A stretch of 64,000 bases of DNA from Acinetobacter sp. ANC 4173. Lineage in GTDB: Bacteria; Pseudomonadota; Gammaproteobacteria; Pseudomonadales; Moraxellaceae. The notes below the pieces were generated by a model that was not told where the DNA came from, did no database searches, and saw nothing but the letters and a program-made list of their open reading frames with translations. Below are positions 6,996-17,156 of this stretch, piece by piece. The DNA is taken from positions 31,263 to 95,262 of the forward strand of contig NZ_SJOF01000014.1 of NCBI RefSeq assembly GCF_004331255.1. Direction: 5' to 3'. A program made the translations under genes and the position numbers. Position 1 is the first letter of the stretch. Every line of letters starts with the position of its first letter.

Positions 6996-7472
6996 CTATA
7001 CTTTCTGATGATAAACCATAATTTCCGCGGTTGTTGCAACTACGCCGTCAACAGTGGCAATACAATTATATTTGTAAATACCACGTTTTTGCATAATTAA
7101 CTCAGATTTTAATACAAGTTGGTCACCTGCAACCACTTGTTTTTTAAATCTAACCTTCTCTGCACCTGCAAAAAGGAACAAAGAACCTTCACTTGGTTTC
7201 TCATTGTTCATAATAAAGCCCAAAATACCAGACACTTGTGCCAAGGCCTCAACAATTAATACACCAGGCATAATTGGATAATTCGGGAAATGTCCTTGTA
7301 AGAACTCTTCATTTATTGAAACGTTTTTATAACCCACAATCCCATTATCAGTTACATCAACAATACGATCAACCAATAAGAATGGGTAACGGTGTGGTAA
7401 ATATTCACGAATTTGCTGAATATGCATTGGCAATTCTGGTTTCGTAAATGATAGTAAAGTCGACTCAGTCAT
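6996..7472 (-). CDS. fabZ: 3-hydroxyacyl-ACP dehydratase FabZ
   Basis: A 158-residue hot-dog fold dehydratase. The catalytic His is in LPHRYPFLLVDRI and the catalytic Glu in MPGVLIVEALAQ; GHFPNYPIMPGV is the family signature. It removes water from 3-hydroxyacyl-ACP in fatty acid synthesis. It draws on the same 3-hydroxyacyl-ACP pool that LpxA and LpxD use, which explains why the three are clustered. The start at 7472 (MTESTLLSF) is preferred; an ATG at 7475 is immediately upstream. The longer frame back into lpxD is an artefact. Confidence 0.97.
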   Translation of the reverse strand: MTESTLLSFTKPELPMHIQQIREYLPHRYPFLLVDRIVDVTDNGIVGYKNVSINEEFLQGHFPNYPIMPGVLIVEALAQVSGILGFIMNNEKPSEGSLFLFAGAEKVRFKKQVVAGDQLVLKSELIMQKRGIYKYNCIATVDGVVATTAEIMVYHQKV

Positions 7473-7479
7473 CATATTT

Positions 7480-8550
7480 CTATTTACGCAATTTAAAAGT
7501 TGATTCAAGGGACTCAATTTGAGTCTGCATATGATCAAGTCGTTTGACTAATTGGGTCAATGGCACATCTGCTAATTGTCGAAGCCTTACAACTGTACGC
7601 TTCCATTGCGGTGTTTCAAATAATCCTGTACCACCAGAATAACTTCCCGCTTCGTAAATATTATTTGTGACCATTGACATTCCAGTAATTGTCACATTAT
7701 CCGCAATTGAAATGTGTCCAACCACACCACAACCACCAGCAAGGATACAGTTTTTGCCAATTGTTGTACTACCCGCAATTCCACTCTTTGCAGCAATCGC
7801 GGTGTTTTCACCAATTTTAACGTTATGCGCGATTTGCACAAGGTTATCAATCTTAACACCATGTTCCAAAATGGTATCATCCAAAGCACCACGATCGACA
7901 CTACAATTTGAACCAATTCGAACATCATTTCCGATTTGAACAGACCCCAATTGAGCTATGCGATGCCATTTACCTTGATAAGGTGCAAAGCCAAAACCTT
8001 CTCCACCTATCACTGTATTGGCATGTATACGCACGCGATCACCAATTTTACATGCGCCCGTTAACGTAACATGCGAATCAATGAATCCATCCTTACCAAT
8101 TTCAACGTCATCATCAATACGCACATGTGGTTGAATTACAGTGTTATCACCAACCACGCAATGCGCACCGATCACAACGTAATGACCAATATAAGCCGAA
8201 TCCGAGACAATCGCGGAAGAATGAATCTGAGCAGTACTTTCAATACCAACATCAGTATGCTTTTTCTCAAACACATGAGTCAGAATTGCAAAAGCAAGAT
8301 ATGGATTTTGAACGAGGATAAAATTTTGATGGCTATACAATTTTTCCTGTAAAGCCTGAGTGACAATAAGAGCACCTGCTTTTGAGGCAAGTGCTTTATC
8401 TAAATACTTTTCATCTGTCACAAACGAAATATTGTTCACAGATGCTGCTTCTAGGCTTGCCAAACCTTGAATTACAAGGTTGGATTGACCTATACACTCG
8501 CCTTGCACAAGACGAGCTAGGTCTTCTAAACTTTTTTTGTTAAGATTCAT
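7480..8550 (-). CDS. lpxD: UDP-3-O-acylglucosamine N-acyltransferase LpxD
   Basis: A 356-residue enzyme with the LpxD N-terminal uridine-binding domain (residues about 1-100), a left-handed beta-helix of hexapeptide repeats about 105-310 ([15 protein letters not shown]), and a C-terminal helix ([12 protein letters not shown]). The catalytic His lies in [10 protein letters not shown]. It adds the N-linked 3-hydroxyacyl chain in the third step of lipid A synthesis. It starts 3 bp after the skp stop, so the genes are co-transcribed. Confidence 0.97.
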   Translation of the reverse strand: MNLNKKSLEDLARLVQGECIGQSNLVIQGLASLEAASVNNISFVTDEKYLDKALASKAGALIVTQALQEKLYSHQNFILVQNPYLAFAILTHVFEKKHTDVGIESTAQIHSSAIVSDSAYIGHYVVIGAHCVVGDNTVIQPHVRIDDDVEIGKDGFIDSHVTLTGACKIGDRVRIHANTVIGGEGFGFAPYQGKWHRIAQLGSVQIGNDVRIGSNCSVDRGALDDTILEHGVKIDNLVQIAHNVKIGENTAIAAKSGIAGSTTIGKNCILAGGCGVVGHISIADNVTITGMSMVTNNIYEAGSYSGGTGLFETPQWKRTVVRLRQLADVPLTQLVKRLDHMQTQIESLESTFKLRK

Positions 8551-8553
8551 TGA

Positions 8554-9048
8554 TTACTTAATTGCATTAACCTTTTGAATCATTTTATCAGTTAAATCAT
8601 ACTTAGCGTCATAGGCAAGTGCAGAGTTTTTGTTCAACACCACATCTAAATTACCCTCTTTACGCAATTGCTCAGCAACTTGCTTAATACGAGAATCCAA
8701 GGTCTTGTTCATTACTTGCAAAGATGCCTGAACTTTACCCTGTAAACCCTGCTGAATACCATTTAGCTCGTTTAACTTAATTTGGTATTCTGCACTCATT
8801 TTCTGCATTTCAGCTTCTGAGAGTTTAGTTCCTTGAGCCTTCTGCTTCATCGCGTCCAGCTCTTTACTCAATTGTTCTAATCGAGTTGTTTGAGGCTTGA
8901 TCGACTGCTGTAAACTTGCATTTTGTGCTTTTAAATATGTACTATTTTCAACCACTTGCTCTAAATCAACAACACCATAACCAGCCGCATGTACAACAGA
9001 ACTGAGTAAAACACTCGAAACAGCTAAAGCTTTGATTATATTACGCAT
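8554..9048 (-). CDS. skp: Periplasmic OmpH/Skp-family chaperone
   Basis: A 164-residue exported protein: signal peptide MRNIIKALAVSSVLLSSVVHA, then long helices rich in Lys, Gln and Glu (residues about 40-120) that form the tentacles of the jellyfish-shaped Skp trimer. It captures unfolded outer-membrane proteins as they leave Sec and delivers them to BamA, encoded immediately upstream in the same operon. The short beta-body and C-terminal NKNSALAYDAKYDLTDKMI fit the family. Confidence 0.95.
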   Translation of the reverse strand: MRNIIKALAVSSVLLSSVVHAAGYGVVDLEQVVENSTYLKAQNASLQQSIKPQTTRLEQLSKELDAMKQKAQGTKLSEAEMQKMSAEYQIKLNELNGIQQGLQGKVQASLQVMNKTLDSRIKQVAEQLRKEGNLDVVLNKNSALAYDAKYDLTDKMIQKVNAIK

Positions 9049-9095
9049 GAATTAAACCTTATTGTATATTGTCTTTGGTTTAAAAAAGATCGTAC

Positions 9096-11567
9096 TTAGA
9101 AAGTACGACCGATTTCAAATTGAAGCTCTTTGGTTTGATCGCCTTGCTTGTCATTGAGTGGGAAGGCATAGCTTAACGACAATGGACCAATCATAGTAAT
9201 CCAAGTAAAGCCAACACCCACGCTATAACGCATATTACCTAAATCAAAACCATATTCATCTTTACACGTTTGCTTTGCAGCTTCTGTGCTAAAGACATCA
9301 CATTGAGTATCAAATACTTGTGCGCCTTCAGCAAACAACACTGGGCGAACTTGTCTTGTCCAATCACCTTTAAACGGTAAAGGCAATGCCAACTCAGTAC
9401 CAAATTGAACTAGAGCATTACCACCCACTTCTTCTGGTGATGGGTCTGTTTGCCCCGTTTCACTATAGTAAACACCATCATACTTTGGACCTAAAGTACT
9501 GTTGTCATAACCACGTACCGACCCATAACCACCTGCATAGAAGTTTTTATAGAAAGGTAAGTCATTACCATAACCCAACTTACCATAGCCACGCAGAACA
9601 AAATCCTTACCTAGAGGTAGAAATGCTTGTGCATCGTAAGTAATTTTTTGGTATTCAACATCACTACCCGGTAAAGCAACTTCCGCATTGACACGGTGCG
9701 ACTGACCAGTTGTAGGGAATACTGGACGGTTCAGTGTATTGTATGACCAACCCAAAGTTAGATTATAAGTGAGGAAATCACCTGTAAATTCAGATTCATA
9801 AGGATCAGAAGTTTGGCCATCTGGACAGGTATAATCATTATCTTCGGTCAAATCTACCAAACAATACGTCGCAGTATTTTTAACTTTTCCACCATGCGCC
9901 TTTAAATAATCACGCACATAAGTCGATACATAAGGACCTGTGGTCACTTCTGTTTGATCAATATTTAAACCAGCACTAACACTTTGATTTTCATCAATTG
10001 GATAACCAAAGTTAATCCCACCACCCAAACTATCTGTTACGTAGTTGTTAACGTTATAGTCACTATCCAACTTAGTTTTACGGTAGTACATGTTATAACC
10101 ACGACGCACACCATCAATAGTGAAGTATGGATCGGTTACACTCAGGTTATAGTAATCTTGAGTTTCCGAGCGAGAAAGGTCAATTGCAACACTATTACCA
10201 GTACCCATAAAGTTAGTTTGGCTTAATCCCGCTTGGAATGTGATACCACCACTTTGTGAATAACCAACTGCCAAGGTACTTGTCCCTGAATGTTGCTCTT
10301 CAACATTCACATTCAAGTCCACCTGATCAGGCATATTCGGAATACGAGTTGGCTTGACCTCTACCGTTTTGAAATAACCGGTACGCTCTAAACGCACTTT
10401 AGACAAGTCAATTTTTTCATTACTTGCTAAAGCACCTTCCATTTGACGCATTTCACGACGTAATACTTCATCAGAAGTTTTGGTATTTCCTGTGAAATTA
10501 ATACGACGTACAGTCACTTGCTGGCCTGGATTAATATAATAATTCAGATCAACTTGACGCGCTTCATTATTAATTTGTGGAACAACATTAACTTCTGCAT
10601 AGTAATAGCCAGCATTGCCATATTTGCGTAATAGCAACTGCTTAACAGCATTTACTTTTTCTTGCGAATAGGTTGAACCATCTTTATAAATCTGCATTGC
10701 CTTCAATTCTTCAGGCTTATACAACGCATCTCCTAAAAATTTAGATTCACCAAACTTAAATTGCTGACCTTCACTTACTGAAACTTCAATAAAAATTCGT
10801 TTTTTGTCTTCACTCAAGTTCAAACTTGAGTTGGTAATATCAAAGTTGATATAACCTGCGTTTAAATATAAAGCACGCAATGCCTCTAAGCTTGCAGCCA
10901 TCTTTTCACGTGCATAACGGTCATTACGTGAAACAATTGAACTCCAGCTACTTTCTTTTACAGCAAAAGCTTGTTGAATGTCACTATCGCTGAAAACAGT
11001 GTTGCCAATGACATTAATATCTACAACTTTAGCAGCTTTACCTTCATTAAACTCGAGCAATAGATCTACACGGTTATTTGGTCTTGCTGTAGTTGTCACT
11101 TTCACATCAGCATCGTAACGACCTTGCTGAACATATTGTTGCTCTAGTTCAGACTCAACTGTTTGAAGTGTTGATTTTTTTAACACCTCACCTTCAGCCA
11201 AGCCCATTTTCTTTAAGCCTTCTTCCAAAGCTTCCTTAGGAATAAGTTTATTGCCTTTTAGTTCAATTTTAGAAATAAGAGGACGTTCAATCACTTTAAA
11301 TACAAGCGTATCACCTTCTTTTGATGCCTTAATGTCATCAAACATGCCTGAAGCATATAGTGCACGAATTGAATTCGAAATAGCCTGATCATCAACACGA
11401 TCACCACTACTCACTGGCAACATGGTATACACATTGGCAGGAGTTAAACGAACGAGTCCATCAATTTTTATATCACGAACAATAAATTCATCCGCTGCAT
11501 ATACTTGTTGTACTGCTGCCATAGCACTAACCAGCGCCAAAGGCATAAATAAATGTGTGTGCTGCAT
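9096..11567 (-). CDS. bamA: Outer membrane protein assembly factor BamA
   Basis: An 823-residue Omp85 protein. Signal peptide MQHTHLFMPLALVSAMAAVQQVYA precedes five POTRA domains (about residues 25-420) and a 16-strand barrel. The conserved barrel-lid motif is seen as VRGYDNSTLGP (VRGF/Y type), and the protein ends in a hydrophobic beta signal closing with FEIGRTF. It inserts beta-barrel proteins into the outer membrane. The ATG at 11567 is chosen because it begins the signal peptide; the upstream 23 residues run into rseP. A Cys-containing extracellular loop (CLVDLTEDNDYTCPDG) is notable. Confidence 0.98.
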   Translation of the reverse strand: MQHTHLFMPLALVSAMAAVQQVYAADEFIVRDIKIDGLVRLTPANVYTMLPVSSGDRVDDQAISNSIRALYASGMFDDIKASKEGDTLVFKVIERPLISKIELKGNKLIPKEALEEGLKKMGLAEGEVLKKSTLQTVESELEQQYVQQGRYDADVKVTTTARPNNRVDLLLEFNEGKAAKVVDINVIGNTVFSDSDIQQAFAVKESSWSSIVSRNDRYAREKMAASLEALRALYLNAGYINFDITNSSLNLSEDKKRIFIEVSVSEGQQFKFGESKFLGDALYKPEELKAMQIYKDGSTYSQEKVNAVKQLLLRKYGNAGYYYAEVNVVPQINNEARQVDLNYYINPGQQVTVRRINFTGNTKTSDEVLRREMRQMEGALASNEKIDLSKVRLERTGYFKTVEVKPTRIPNMPDQVDLNVNVEEQHSGTSTLAVGYSQSGGITFQAGLSQTNFMGTGNSVAIDLSRSETQDYYNLSVTDPYFTIDGVRRGYNMYYRKTKLDSDYNVNNYVTDSLGGGINFGYPIDENQSVSAGLNIDQTEVTTGPYVSTYVRDYLKAHGGKVKNTATYCLVDLTEDNDYTCPDGQTSDPYESEFTGDFLTYNLTLGWSYNTLNRPVFPTTGQSHRVNAEVALPGSDVEYQKITYDAQAFLPLGKDFVLRGYGKLGYGNDLPFYKNFYAGGYGSVRGYDNSTLGPKYDGVYYSETGQTDPSPEEVGGNALVQFGTELALPLPFKGDWTRQVRPVLFAEGAQVFDTQCDVFSTEAAKQTCKDEYGFDLGNMRYSVGVGFTWITMIGPLSLSYAFPLNDKQGDQTKELQFEIGRTF

Positions 11568-11604
11568 GCCAGTCTTTTCCGATGTTAATTTCAAAGCAAC
11601 GTTG

Positions 11605-12960
11605 TTATAAACGCATAAAGTCATTAAATAATGCAAGGAGCATCATGCTACCCAACAGTACCATACCAATTTTTAAACCAACCAATTGTATTTGTTCAGA
11701 AACAGGTTTACCACGAATCAATTCCACAAAGTAGTACACTAAATGCCCACCATCCAACATAGGAATAGGCAATAAGTTTAATATTCCCAGACTCACACTC
11801 ATAAGCGCCATAAAGGAAATAAAGGTTTGCCATCCCATTTCAGCACTTTGTCCAGCAACTTTTGCAATCGTGATTGGACCTGATAAGTTTTCAAAACCAA
11901 TTAAACCACGAACCATCTTAACGATAGAATTCAGGATCATGGTACTAATTTGCCCTGTCTTATCAAGCGCCTTACCAAATGCTTCTACTGGACCATACTG
12001 AATAGTTTGTTTGTATTCTTGAGGAATCACTACTTGACCAGGATTATTTTGCACACCAAGCACGCCAGACACATTACCCATGTTATCTCGCTTACCTTGA
12101 GGCATCACCTCCAAGTGCACCAACTGATTTTGTCGTAATACATCAATTTTGAGTAGTTTTTCAGGTGAAGCTTGTACTACCTCCACTACATCAAACCAAT
12201 CCTTCATTTTAACGCCATCAATTGCAACAATGCGATCTCCAGCTTTCATTCCTTGACGAATTGCTGCGCCATCTTCATTTAATTTCATGACAGTTGCAGG
12301 AATGTGCGGACGATAAGGAATAAAACCCAAGCTATCTAATGGCGATTGATTCTGATCTTTTAAGAAATTCTGAATCGGAAGTGCAAAAGACCTTGCTTGA
12401 CCATTCCGATCTGCATCAATGTGAATGACACCCGTTTCACCAGCACGATCAACCAAAGCAAAGTTTAATTGCTCCCAAGTCGATGTTTTAGCACCATCAA
12501 CAGCCGTAATCTTATCACCAACTTGCATTTGTGCCGTTGCAGCCGGTGAATTCACCAAAACTTTACCAATACGAGTATTCAACTGTTCTTGTGCTGGTAA
12601 AAACAACACCCAGAACAATAAAACTGCAAAGATAAGATTAATTAACGGTCCAGCAACCACAATCGCAATACGCTTCCATGGATGTTGGCGATTAAATGCA
12701 TAAGGTAAATCGGCTTCTGCCACATTCCCTTCGCGCTCGTCCAACATTTTGACATAGCCACCTAAAGGTAAAGCAGACAATTGATATTGAATACCTGACT
12801 TTTTTGATGTCCATTTCAACACAGTTGGACCAAAACCAATGGAATAAACTAAAACTTTGACGCCTAGTTTACGTGCTACAAAATAATGTCCGAACTCATG
12901 AATCGCAATGAGAGGCCCGAGCAATAAAATTGCCGCAACAATAATAAACAAGGCATTCAT
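11605..12960 (-). CDS. rseP: Site-2 intramembrane zinc protease RseP
   Basis: A 451-residue M50 metalloprotease. The zinc motif HEFGH is at residues 21-25 in the first membrane segment, two PDZ domains fill about 115-300 in the periplasm, and the third zinc ligand lies in LLPIPMLDGGHL near residue 400. It cuts membrane-bound anti-sigma factors and leftover signal peptides. Its position between dxr and bamA is the usual gammaproteobacterial order. The cognate anti-sigma factor is not in the window. Confidence 0.97.
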   Translation of the reverse strand: MNALFIIVAAILLLGPLIAIHEFGHYFVARKLGVKVLVYSIGFGPTVLKWTSKKSGIQYQLSALPLGGYVKMLDEREGNVAEADLPYAFNRQHPWKRIAIVVAGPLINLIFAVLLFWVLFLPAQEQLNTRIGKVLVNSPAATAQMQVGDKITAVDGAKTSTWEQLNFALVDRAGETGVIHIDADRNGQARSFALPIQNFLKDQNQSPLDSLGFIPYRPHIPATVMKLNEDGAAIRQGMKAGDRIVAIDGVKMKDWFDVVEVVQASPEKLLKIDVLRQNQLVHLEVMPQGKRDNMGNVSGVLGVQNNPGQVVIPQEYKQTIQYGPVEAFGKALDKTGQISTMILNSIVKMVRGLIGFENLSGPITIAKVAGQSAEMGWQTFISFMALMSVSLGILNLLPIPMLDGGHLVYYFVELIRGKPVSEQIQLVGLKIGMVLLGSMMLLALFNDFMRL

Positions 12961-12961
12961 G

Positions 12962-14158
12962 TTAGCTTCCTTTACTGCTTACAAACTGCTGAGCAATAGA
13001 TCTAGCAGTTGAGTCCGCTTGCAAGATTAAATCTATTGAATCCGCAGAACCATTTTCAACCCGATTCAACGTATGTTCAACTACTATTGGAATATCAGTA
13101 AAACCAATCCTTTTTTGCAAGAATGCTGCCACCGCAATCTCATTCGCCGCATTTAAAATTGCAGGAACTATGCCCCCCGCCTGAATGGCTTGCCGAGTCA
13201 AAGTTAATGCAGGAAAACGTGTTGCGTCTGGCTCTTGAAAATCAAGTTGATGATTGACAAATAAATCCAAAGCAGGAACATGGGTATTAATACGCTCAGG
13301 CCAAGCTAAAGCATGTGCAATTGGGGTACACATATCTGGATTCCCCATTTGCGCCAATGTTGAACCATCAACATATTGCACCATGGAGTGAATAATACTC
13401 TGTGGATGCACAACAATTGTTACAAAATGTTCTGAAATTGCAAAAAGATGACACGCTTCAATTAGCTCAAGCCCTTTGTTCATCAAAGTCGCAGAATCTA
13501 CAGAAATTTTCTGACCCATTGACCAGTTTGGATGCTTACAGGCTTGTTCAGGTGTAACACTTCGCAACTCATCTAGAGAATGGTGAAGAAATGGACCACC
13601 CGATGCCGTTAGTAGAATGCGCGAGACACCTAGTTTAGGCTGACCATTACGCTCCACATTCAAATATTGTTCTGGTAAACACTGAAAAATTGCATTGTGT
13701 TCAGAGTCTACAGGCAATAATAAAGCTTGATGCTGACGTGCAGCCTGCATCATCAAGTCACCAGACATGACTAAAGCTTCTTTATTGGCAAGTAATACTC
13801 GTTTACCTGCCTTAACAGCCGCTAAGGTCGGCAACAAACCTGCCGCCCCAACAATGGCCGCCATAACGACATCGACATCAGGATGACGAGCAACAGCTTC
13901 TAAGCCTGCTTCGTCAAATAAAACTTCAATGTCGTTAATATTTTCTTGTGAAAAAAGTTGTAGTAACTCTGGCTCTTTAGCAGACGGAATCACCACAACT
14001 TTAGGACGAAACTGTTTGCAAATTTGCACCAATTCCTGAATTCGACTGTATGCCGTTATTGCAAAGACAGAATAGTCTTCAGGATGCTGTTGCAGTATTT
14101 TTAAGGTACTTTGACCAATAGAACCCGTTACACCTAAGATACAAACAGCTTGTGACAT
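12962..14158 (-). CDS. dxr: 1-deoxy-D-xylulose 5-phosphate reductoisomerase
   Basis: A 398-residue enzyme. The NADPH-binding motif GVTGSIGQST is at residues 9-18; metal and substrate binding residues sit in LLPVDSEHNAIFQCL and in SVDSATLMNKGLELIEA. It makes 2-C-methylerythritol 4-phosphate, the first committed step of the MEP isoprenoid pathway, which supplies the undecaprenyl chain built by UppS two genes upstream. It starts directly next to the cdsA stop and ends 2 bp before rseP. Confidence 0.98.
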   Translation of the reverse strand: MSQAVCILGVTGSIGQSTLKILQQHPEDYSVFAITAYSRIQELVQICKQFRPKVVVIPSAKEPELLQLFSQENINDIEVLFDEAGLEAVARHPDVDVVMAAIVGAAGLLPTLAAVKAGKRVLLANKEALVMSGDLMMQAARQHQALLLPVDSEHNAIFQCLPEQYLNVERNGQPKLGVSRILLTASGGPFLHHSLDELRSVTPEQACKHPNWSMGQKISVDSATLMNKGLELIEACHLFAISEHFVTIVVHPQSIIHSMVQYVDGSTLAQMGNPDMCTPIAHALAWPERINTHVPALDLFVNHQLDFQEPDATRFPALTLTRQAIQAGGIVPAILNAANEIAVAAFLQKRIGFTDIPIVVEHTLNRVENGSADSIDLILQADSTARSIAQQFVSSKGS

Positions 14159-14983
14159 TTACAAATCTACGCCAATTAGTTTTAACACATACATACCCGC
14201 AGCAAATATAGGTGCTGCAGAAAGCAATGAATCAATACGGTCCAACACACCACCATGCCCAGGTAAAATACGACCTGAATCCTTAATACCAGCACGGCGC
14301 TTAATCATTGACTCAAACAAATCACCTAACACCGAGCTAAACACAGTGACTATAGAGAGAATCAGAAATAAAATATGTTGTGCTAACGTTAAGTCCAGAT
14401 ATAAAACCTCAACGACAACCACAATAAGCATTGACGTTAAGATACCACCGTACAAACCTTCTACAGATTTATTTGGACTCACATCTGGTGCAAGTTTCTT
14501 CTTACCCAATTTACGCCCAACAAAGTATGCACCGCTATCTGCTCCCCAAACCAACAAGAACAGATACATCAACCACCACGGTGAACTCACCCATAGCGCA
14601 AAAATTGCAGTCACAGCAGCGGAAATAAGAATAAATCCTGAGAAATACAGGCTATTATTATACCAACCATCGTATTCTGGATAGTTTTTTACCCAATAAA
14701 CACTCACCAACCAAGACAAAATTGATGCACACCACAATAAAAGTGCAATATCTTTAAAATACAAAGCTAAAGTTGCTAATGCAGCAGTAACAATACCGTA
14801 GCACCATGCAAAAGGCTTAATAATATGATTTGTTTTTCTCGGCATGAGCTTAAACCACTCATAACCAGCAACCCCAGCGGCAACAATCATCAGCATCAAC
14901 ATTGGATACTGAGATTGAGTAGCAAACATACAACTAAGTACAACTGCCACCAATACCAAGGCGGTAATAATCCGCTCTAACAT
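14159..14983 (-). CDS. cdsA: Phosphatidate cytidylyltransferase
   Basis: A 274-residue integral membrane enzyme with about seven hydrophobic segments. The CDS-family signature is present at the C-terminal end: SMIKRRAGIKDSGRILPGHG, then GVLDRIDS, supplying the metal-binding Asp residues. It makes CDP-diacylglycerol, the precursor of all phospholipids, at the inner membrane. It lies in the pyrH-frr-uppS-cdsA-dxr series with 3 bp between it and uppS. Confidence 0.97.
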   Translation of the reverse strand: MLERIITALVLVAVVLSCMFATQSQYPMLMLMIVAAGVAGYEWFKLMPRKTNHIIKPFAWCYGIVTAALATLALYFKDIALLLWCASILSWLVSVYWVKNYPEYDGWYNNSLYFSGFILISAAVTAIFALWVSSPWWLMYLFLLVWGADSGAYFVGRKLGKKKLAPDVSPNKSVEGLYGGILTSMLIVVVVEVLYLDLTLAQHILFLILSIVTVFSSVLGDLFESMIKRRAGIKDSGRILPGHGGVLDRIDSLLSAAPIFAAGMYVLKLIGVDL

Positions 14984-14986
14984 TTA

Positions 14987-15739
14987 TTAATTCTCAAATT
15001 TATCTTGTTGAATTTGCTCAGATGTTTTACCAAAACGGCGCTCACGCCCTGCAAAAACCTCAAGTGCATGATCAAACTCTTGCACACCAAATTCAGGCCA
15101 TAAAGTTTCAGTAAAATACAATTCTGCATACGCGGCTTGCCAAAGCAAGAAATTCGACAGTCGATAATCCCCACCTGTACGAATGAGTAAATCTACAGCA
15201 GGTAAATCTGACATACTAATATACTGTCCTACCAGATCAGCATTAATTTGTGGCACTTCAAGCTTACCAGCTTTAACTTCTTGAGCGATTTGCTGCGCAG
15301 CTTGAGCCATATCCCACATACCCCCATAACTTACCGCAATGGTTAAAGTCATTTGGGTGAAATTAGCAGTCCTTTGCTCAGCATACAACATTAACTCACG
15401 TAAATGCGGGGACAAACGTGAACGATCACCAATAAATCGTAAAGCGATTTCAAATTTTTCCATACGCGGGATTTGCTCATGAATTGTCTCTTCCAACAAA
15501 TTCATCAGCAAATCCACCTCATACTGAGGTCTGTTCCAATTTTCACTTGAAAATGCAAAAACGGTTAAAGCCTGAATCTTTCTTTTTCGACAATGCTCAA
15601 CAATTGGATCTAAGACATTTTTACCTTCACGGTGTCCCGCACCCTTTTGCATTTGCATTTTTTTGGCAAAACGATTGTTGCCATCCATAATGATGGCAAC
15701 ATGTTTTGGAAGATGTGTAGTGTCTTCAGATGTGGTCAT
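14987..15739 (-). CDS. uppS: Undecaprenyl diphosphate synthase (cis-prenyltransferase)
   Basis: A 250-residue enzyme that extends farnesyl-PP to the C55 carrier used for peptidoglycan and LPS O-units. The N-terminal motif reads IMDGNNRFAKK, with the catalytic Asp and phosphate-binding Asn; most family members have MDGNGRWA, so the Gly-Arg-Trp part is altered to Asn-Arg-Phe. FAFSSENWNRP and LLIRTGGDYRLSNFLLWQAA are normal, and the C-terminal GRERRFG is present. The active-site Asp, Arg and His residues look intact. Confidence 0.96.
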   Translation of the reverse strand: MTTSEDTTHLPKHVAIIMDGNNRFAKKMQMQKGAGHREGKNVLDPIVEHCRKRKIQALTVFAFSSENWNRPQYEVDLLMNLLEETIHEQIPRMEKFEIALRFIGDRSRLSPHLRELMLYAEQRTANFTQMTLTIAVSYGGMWDMAQAAQQIAQEVKAGKLEVPQINADLVGQYISMSDLPAVDLLIRTGGDYRLSNFLLWQAAYAELYFTETLWPEFGVQEFDHALEVFAGRERRFGKTSEQIQQDKFEN

Positions 15740-15744
15740 TAATT

Positions 15745-16299
15745 TTAGACCTTCATCAATTCAGCTTCTTTTGCAGCTAGACGTTTTTCAACTTCAGCAA
15801 CGAATTTATCGGTGATTTTCTGGATATCTTCACCTGCACGGCGCTCATCATCTTCAGAAATTTCTTTTTCTTTCAACAATGCTTTGATATCACCCAATAC
15901 ATCACGACGAATATTACGAATTGCTACTTTCGCATTTTCAGCTTCGTTACGTGCAACTTTCTGCATATCACGACGTGTTTCTTCAGTCAATGCGGCCATT
16001 GGCACGCGAATCGCATCAGCTGTAATAGGGTTCAAACCTAAGTCTGATTCACGAATCGCTTTATCAATTGCGGCAACCATTGTACGTTCAAATGGCTGAA
16101 TTAATAGGGTGCGAGAGTCTTCAACACCAACATTGGCAACTTGATTTAAAGGTACATCAGAGCCATAGTAAGGAACCATTACACCGTTCAGAATGGATGG
16201 ATGCGCTCGTCCAGTACGAACCTTTGCAAAACCATGTTCCAACGAGTCAAGTGACTTGTTCATACGGTCTTCTGCGTCTTTTTTAAGATCGTTAATCAT
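15745..16299 (-). CDS. frr: Ribosome recycling factor
   Basis: A 184-residue RRF of the standard length, with the two-domain tRNA-mimic layout: helices at both ends ([20 protein letters not shown] and the Glu/Lys-rich C-terminal helix) and a beta-domain about residues 30-105. With EF-G it splits the post-termination ribosome. The ATG has AAGGAAG 5 bp upstream. It follows pyrH by 79 bp and precedes uppS by 5 bp. Confidence 0.97.
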   Translation of the reverse strand: MINDLKKDAEDRMNKSLDSLEHGFAKVRTGRAHPSILNGVMVPYYGSDVPLNQVANVGVEDSRTLLIQPFERTMVAAIDKAIRESDLGLNPITADAIRVPMAALTEETRRDMQKVARNEAENAKVAIRNIRRDVLGDIKALLKEKEISEDDERRAGEDIQKITDKFVAEVEKRLAAKEAELMKV

Positions 16300-16378
16300 A
16301 TGATCTTCCTTACTTAATTCTAAAAGATATCATTACTAAAATAGCGTGTAGTATAAAGAGCTTTCTGGCTCACGTACA

Positions 16379-17107
16379 TTAGTTCGTAACGTGAGTCCCT
16401 TCTTTTTCACCCATAACCACTGAAAGTAACGCACCAGATTTGTTCATATCAAATACCTGAAGTGGTACATGATGGTCACGGCACAAACAAATCGCTGTTA
16501 AATCCATAACACCCAATTTTTCATCCAATACCTGATCGAATGTTAAATTGTCATATTTAACAGCATCATCAAATTTGCTTGGGTCTTTATTATAGACACC
16601 ATCAACTTTAGTGGCTTTTAAGATAAGGCTGGCTTCAATTTCAATACCACGTAAACAAGCCGCAGTATCTGTCGTGAAGAATGGGTTACCCGTACCTGCA
16701 ACAAATACACATACCTCACCTTGAGTCAGGTGACGAATGGCATCCCGGCTAGAATAAGATTCCACCACAGTACCAATTGGCAATGCTGACATTAATCGTG
16801 TTTTAATGTTACGGCGTACTAATGCATCACGCATTGCCAAACCATTCATTACAGTTGCCAACATACCCATTTGGTCACCTGTTACACGGCCAACCAAGCC
16901 ATCTTTTTGTAGCTGGCTACCACGGTATAAGTTACCACCACCGACAACAATACCGACTTGCACACCAAGTCCGACCAAATGTGCAATAGATAACGACATT
17001 TGATCTAGCACTTGTGCATCAATACCCATGTCTTTGTTGCCCGCAAGTGCTTCACCTGAAAGTTTCAGCAAAATGCGTGAATAGCGTGGATTTTTTGAAT
17101 CTGACAT
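16379..17107 (-). CDS. pyrH: Uridylate kinase
   Basis: A 242-residue hexameric UMP kinase of the amino-acid-kinase fold. Phosphate-binding motifs KLSGEALAG and [10 protein letters not shown] and the nucleotide site [11 protein letters not shown] are intact. It makes UDP from UMP. The ATG at 17107 with GGAG 6 bp upstream is chosen over a TTG at 17119. In many relatives tsf lies upstream; here the neighbour is rimO. Confidence 0.97.
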   Translation of the reverse strand: MSDSKNPRYSRILLKLSGEALAGNKDMGIDAQVLDQMSLSIAHLVGLGVQVGIVVGGGNLYRGSQLQKDGLVGRVTGDQMGMLATVMNGLAMRDALVRRNIKTRLMSALPIGTVVESYSSRDAIRHLTQGEVCVFVAGTGNPFFTTDTAACLRGIEIEASLILKATKVDGVYNKDPSKFDDAVKYDNLTFDQVLDEKLGVMDLTAICLCRDHHVPLQVFDMNKSGALLSVVMGEKEGTHVTN

Positions 17108-17156
17108 TCCAAACTCCAAATTTACTTAATCTGTATTTTTCTATATATGGATTTAC

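Noticed and set aside
14346..14684. 112-codon plus-strand frame opposite cdsA
   Set aside because: Antisense shadow of cdsA with low-complexity Ile/Thr composition.
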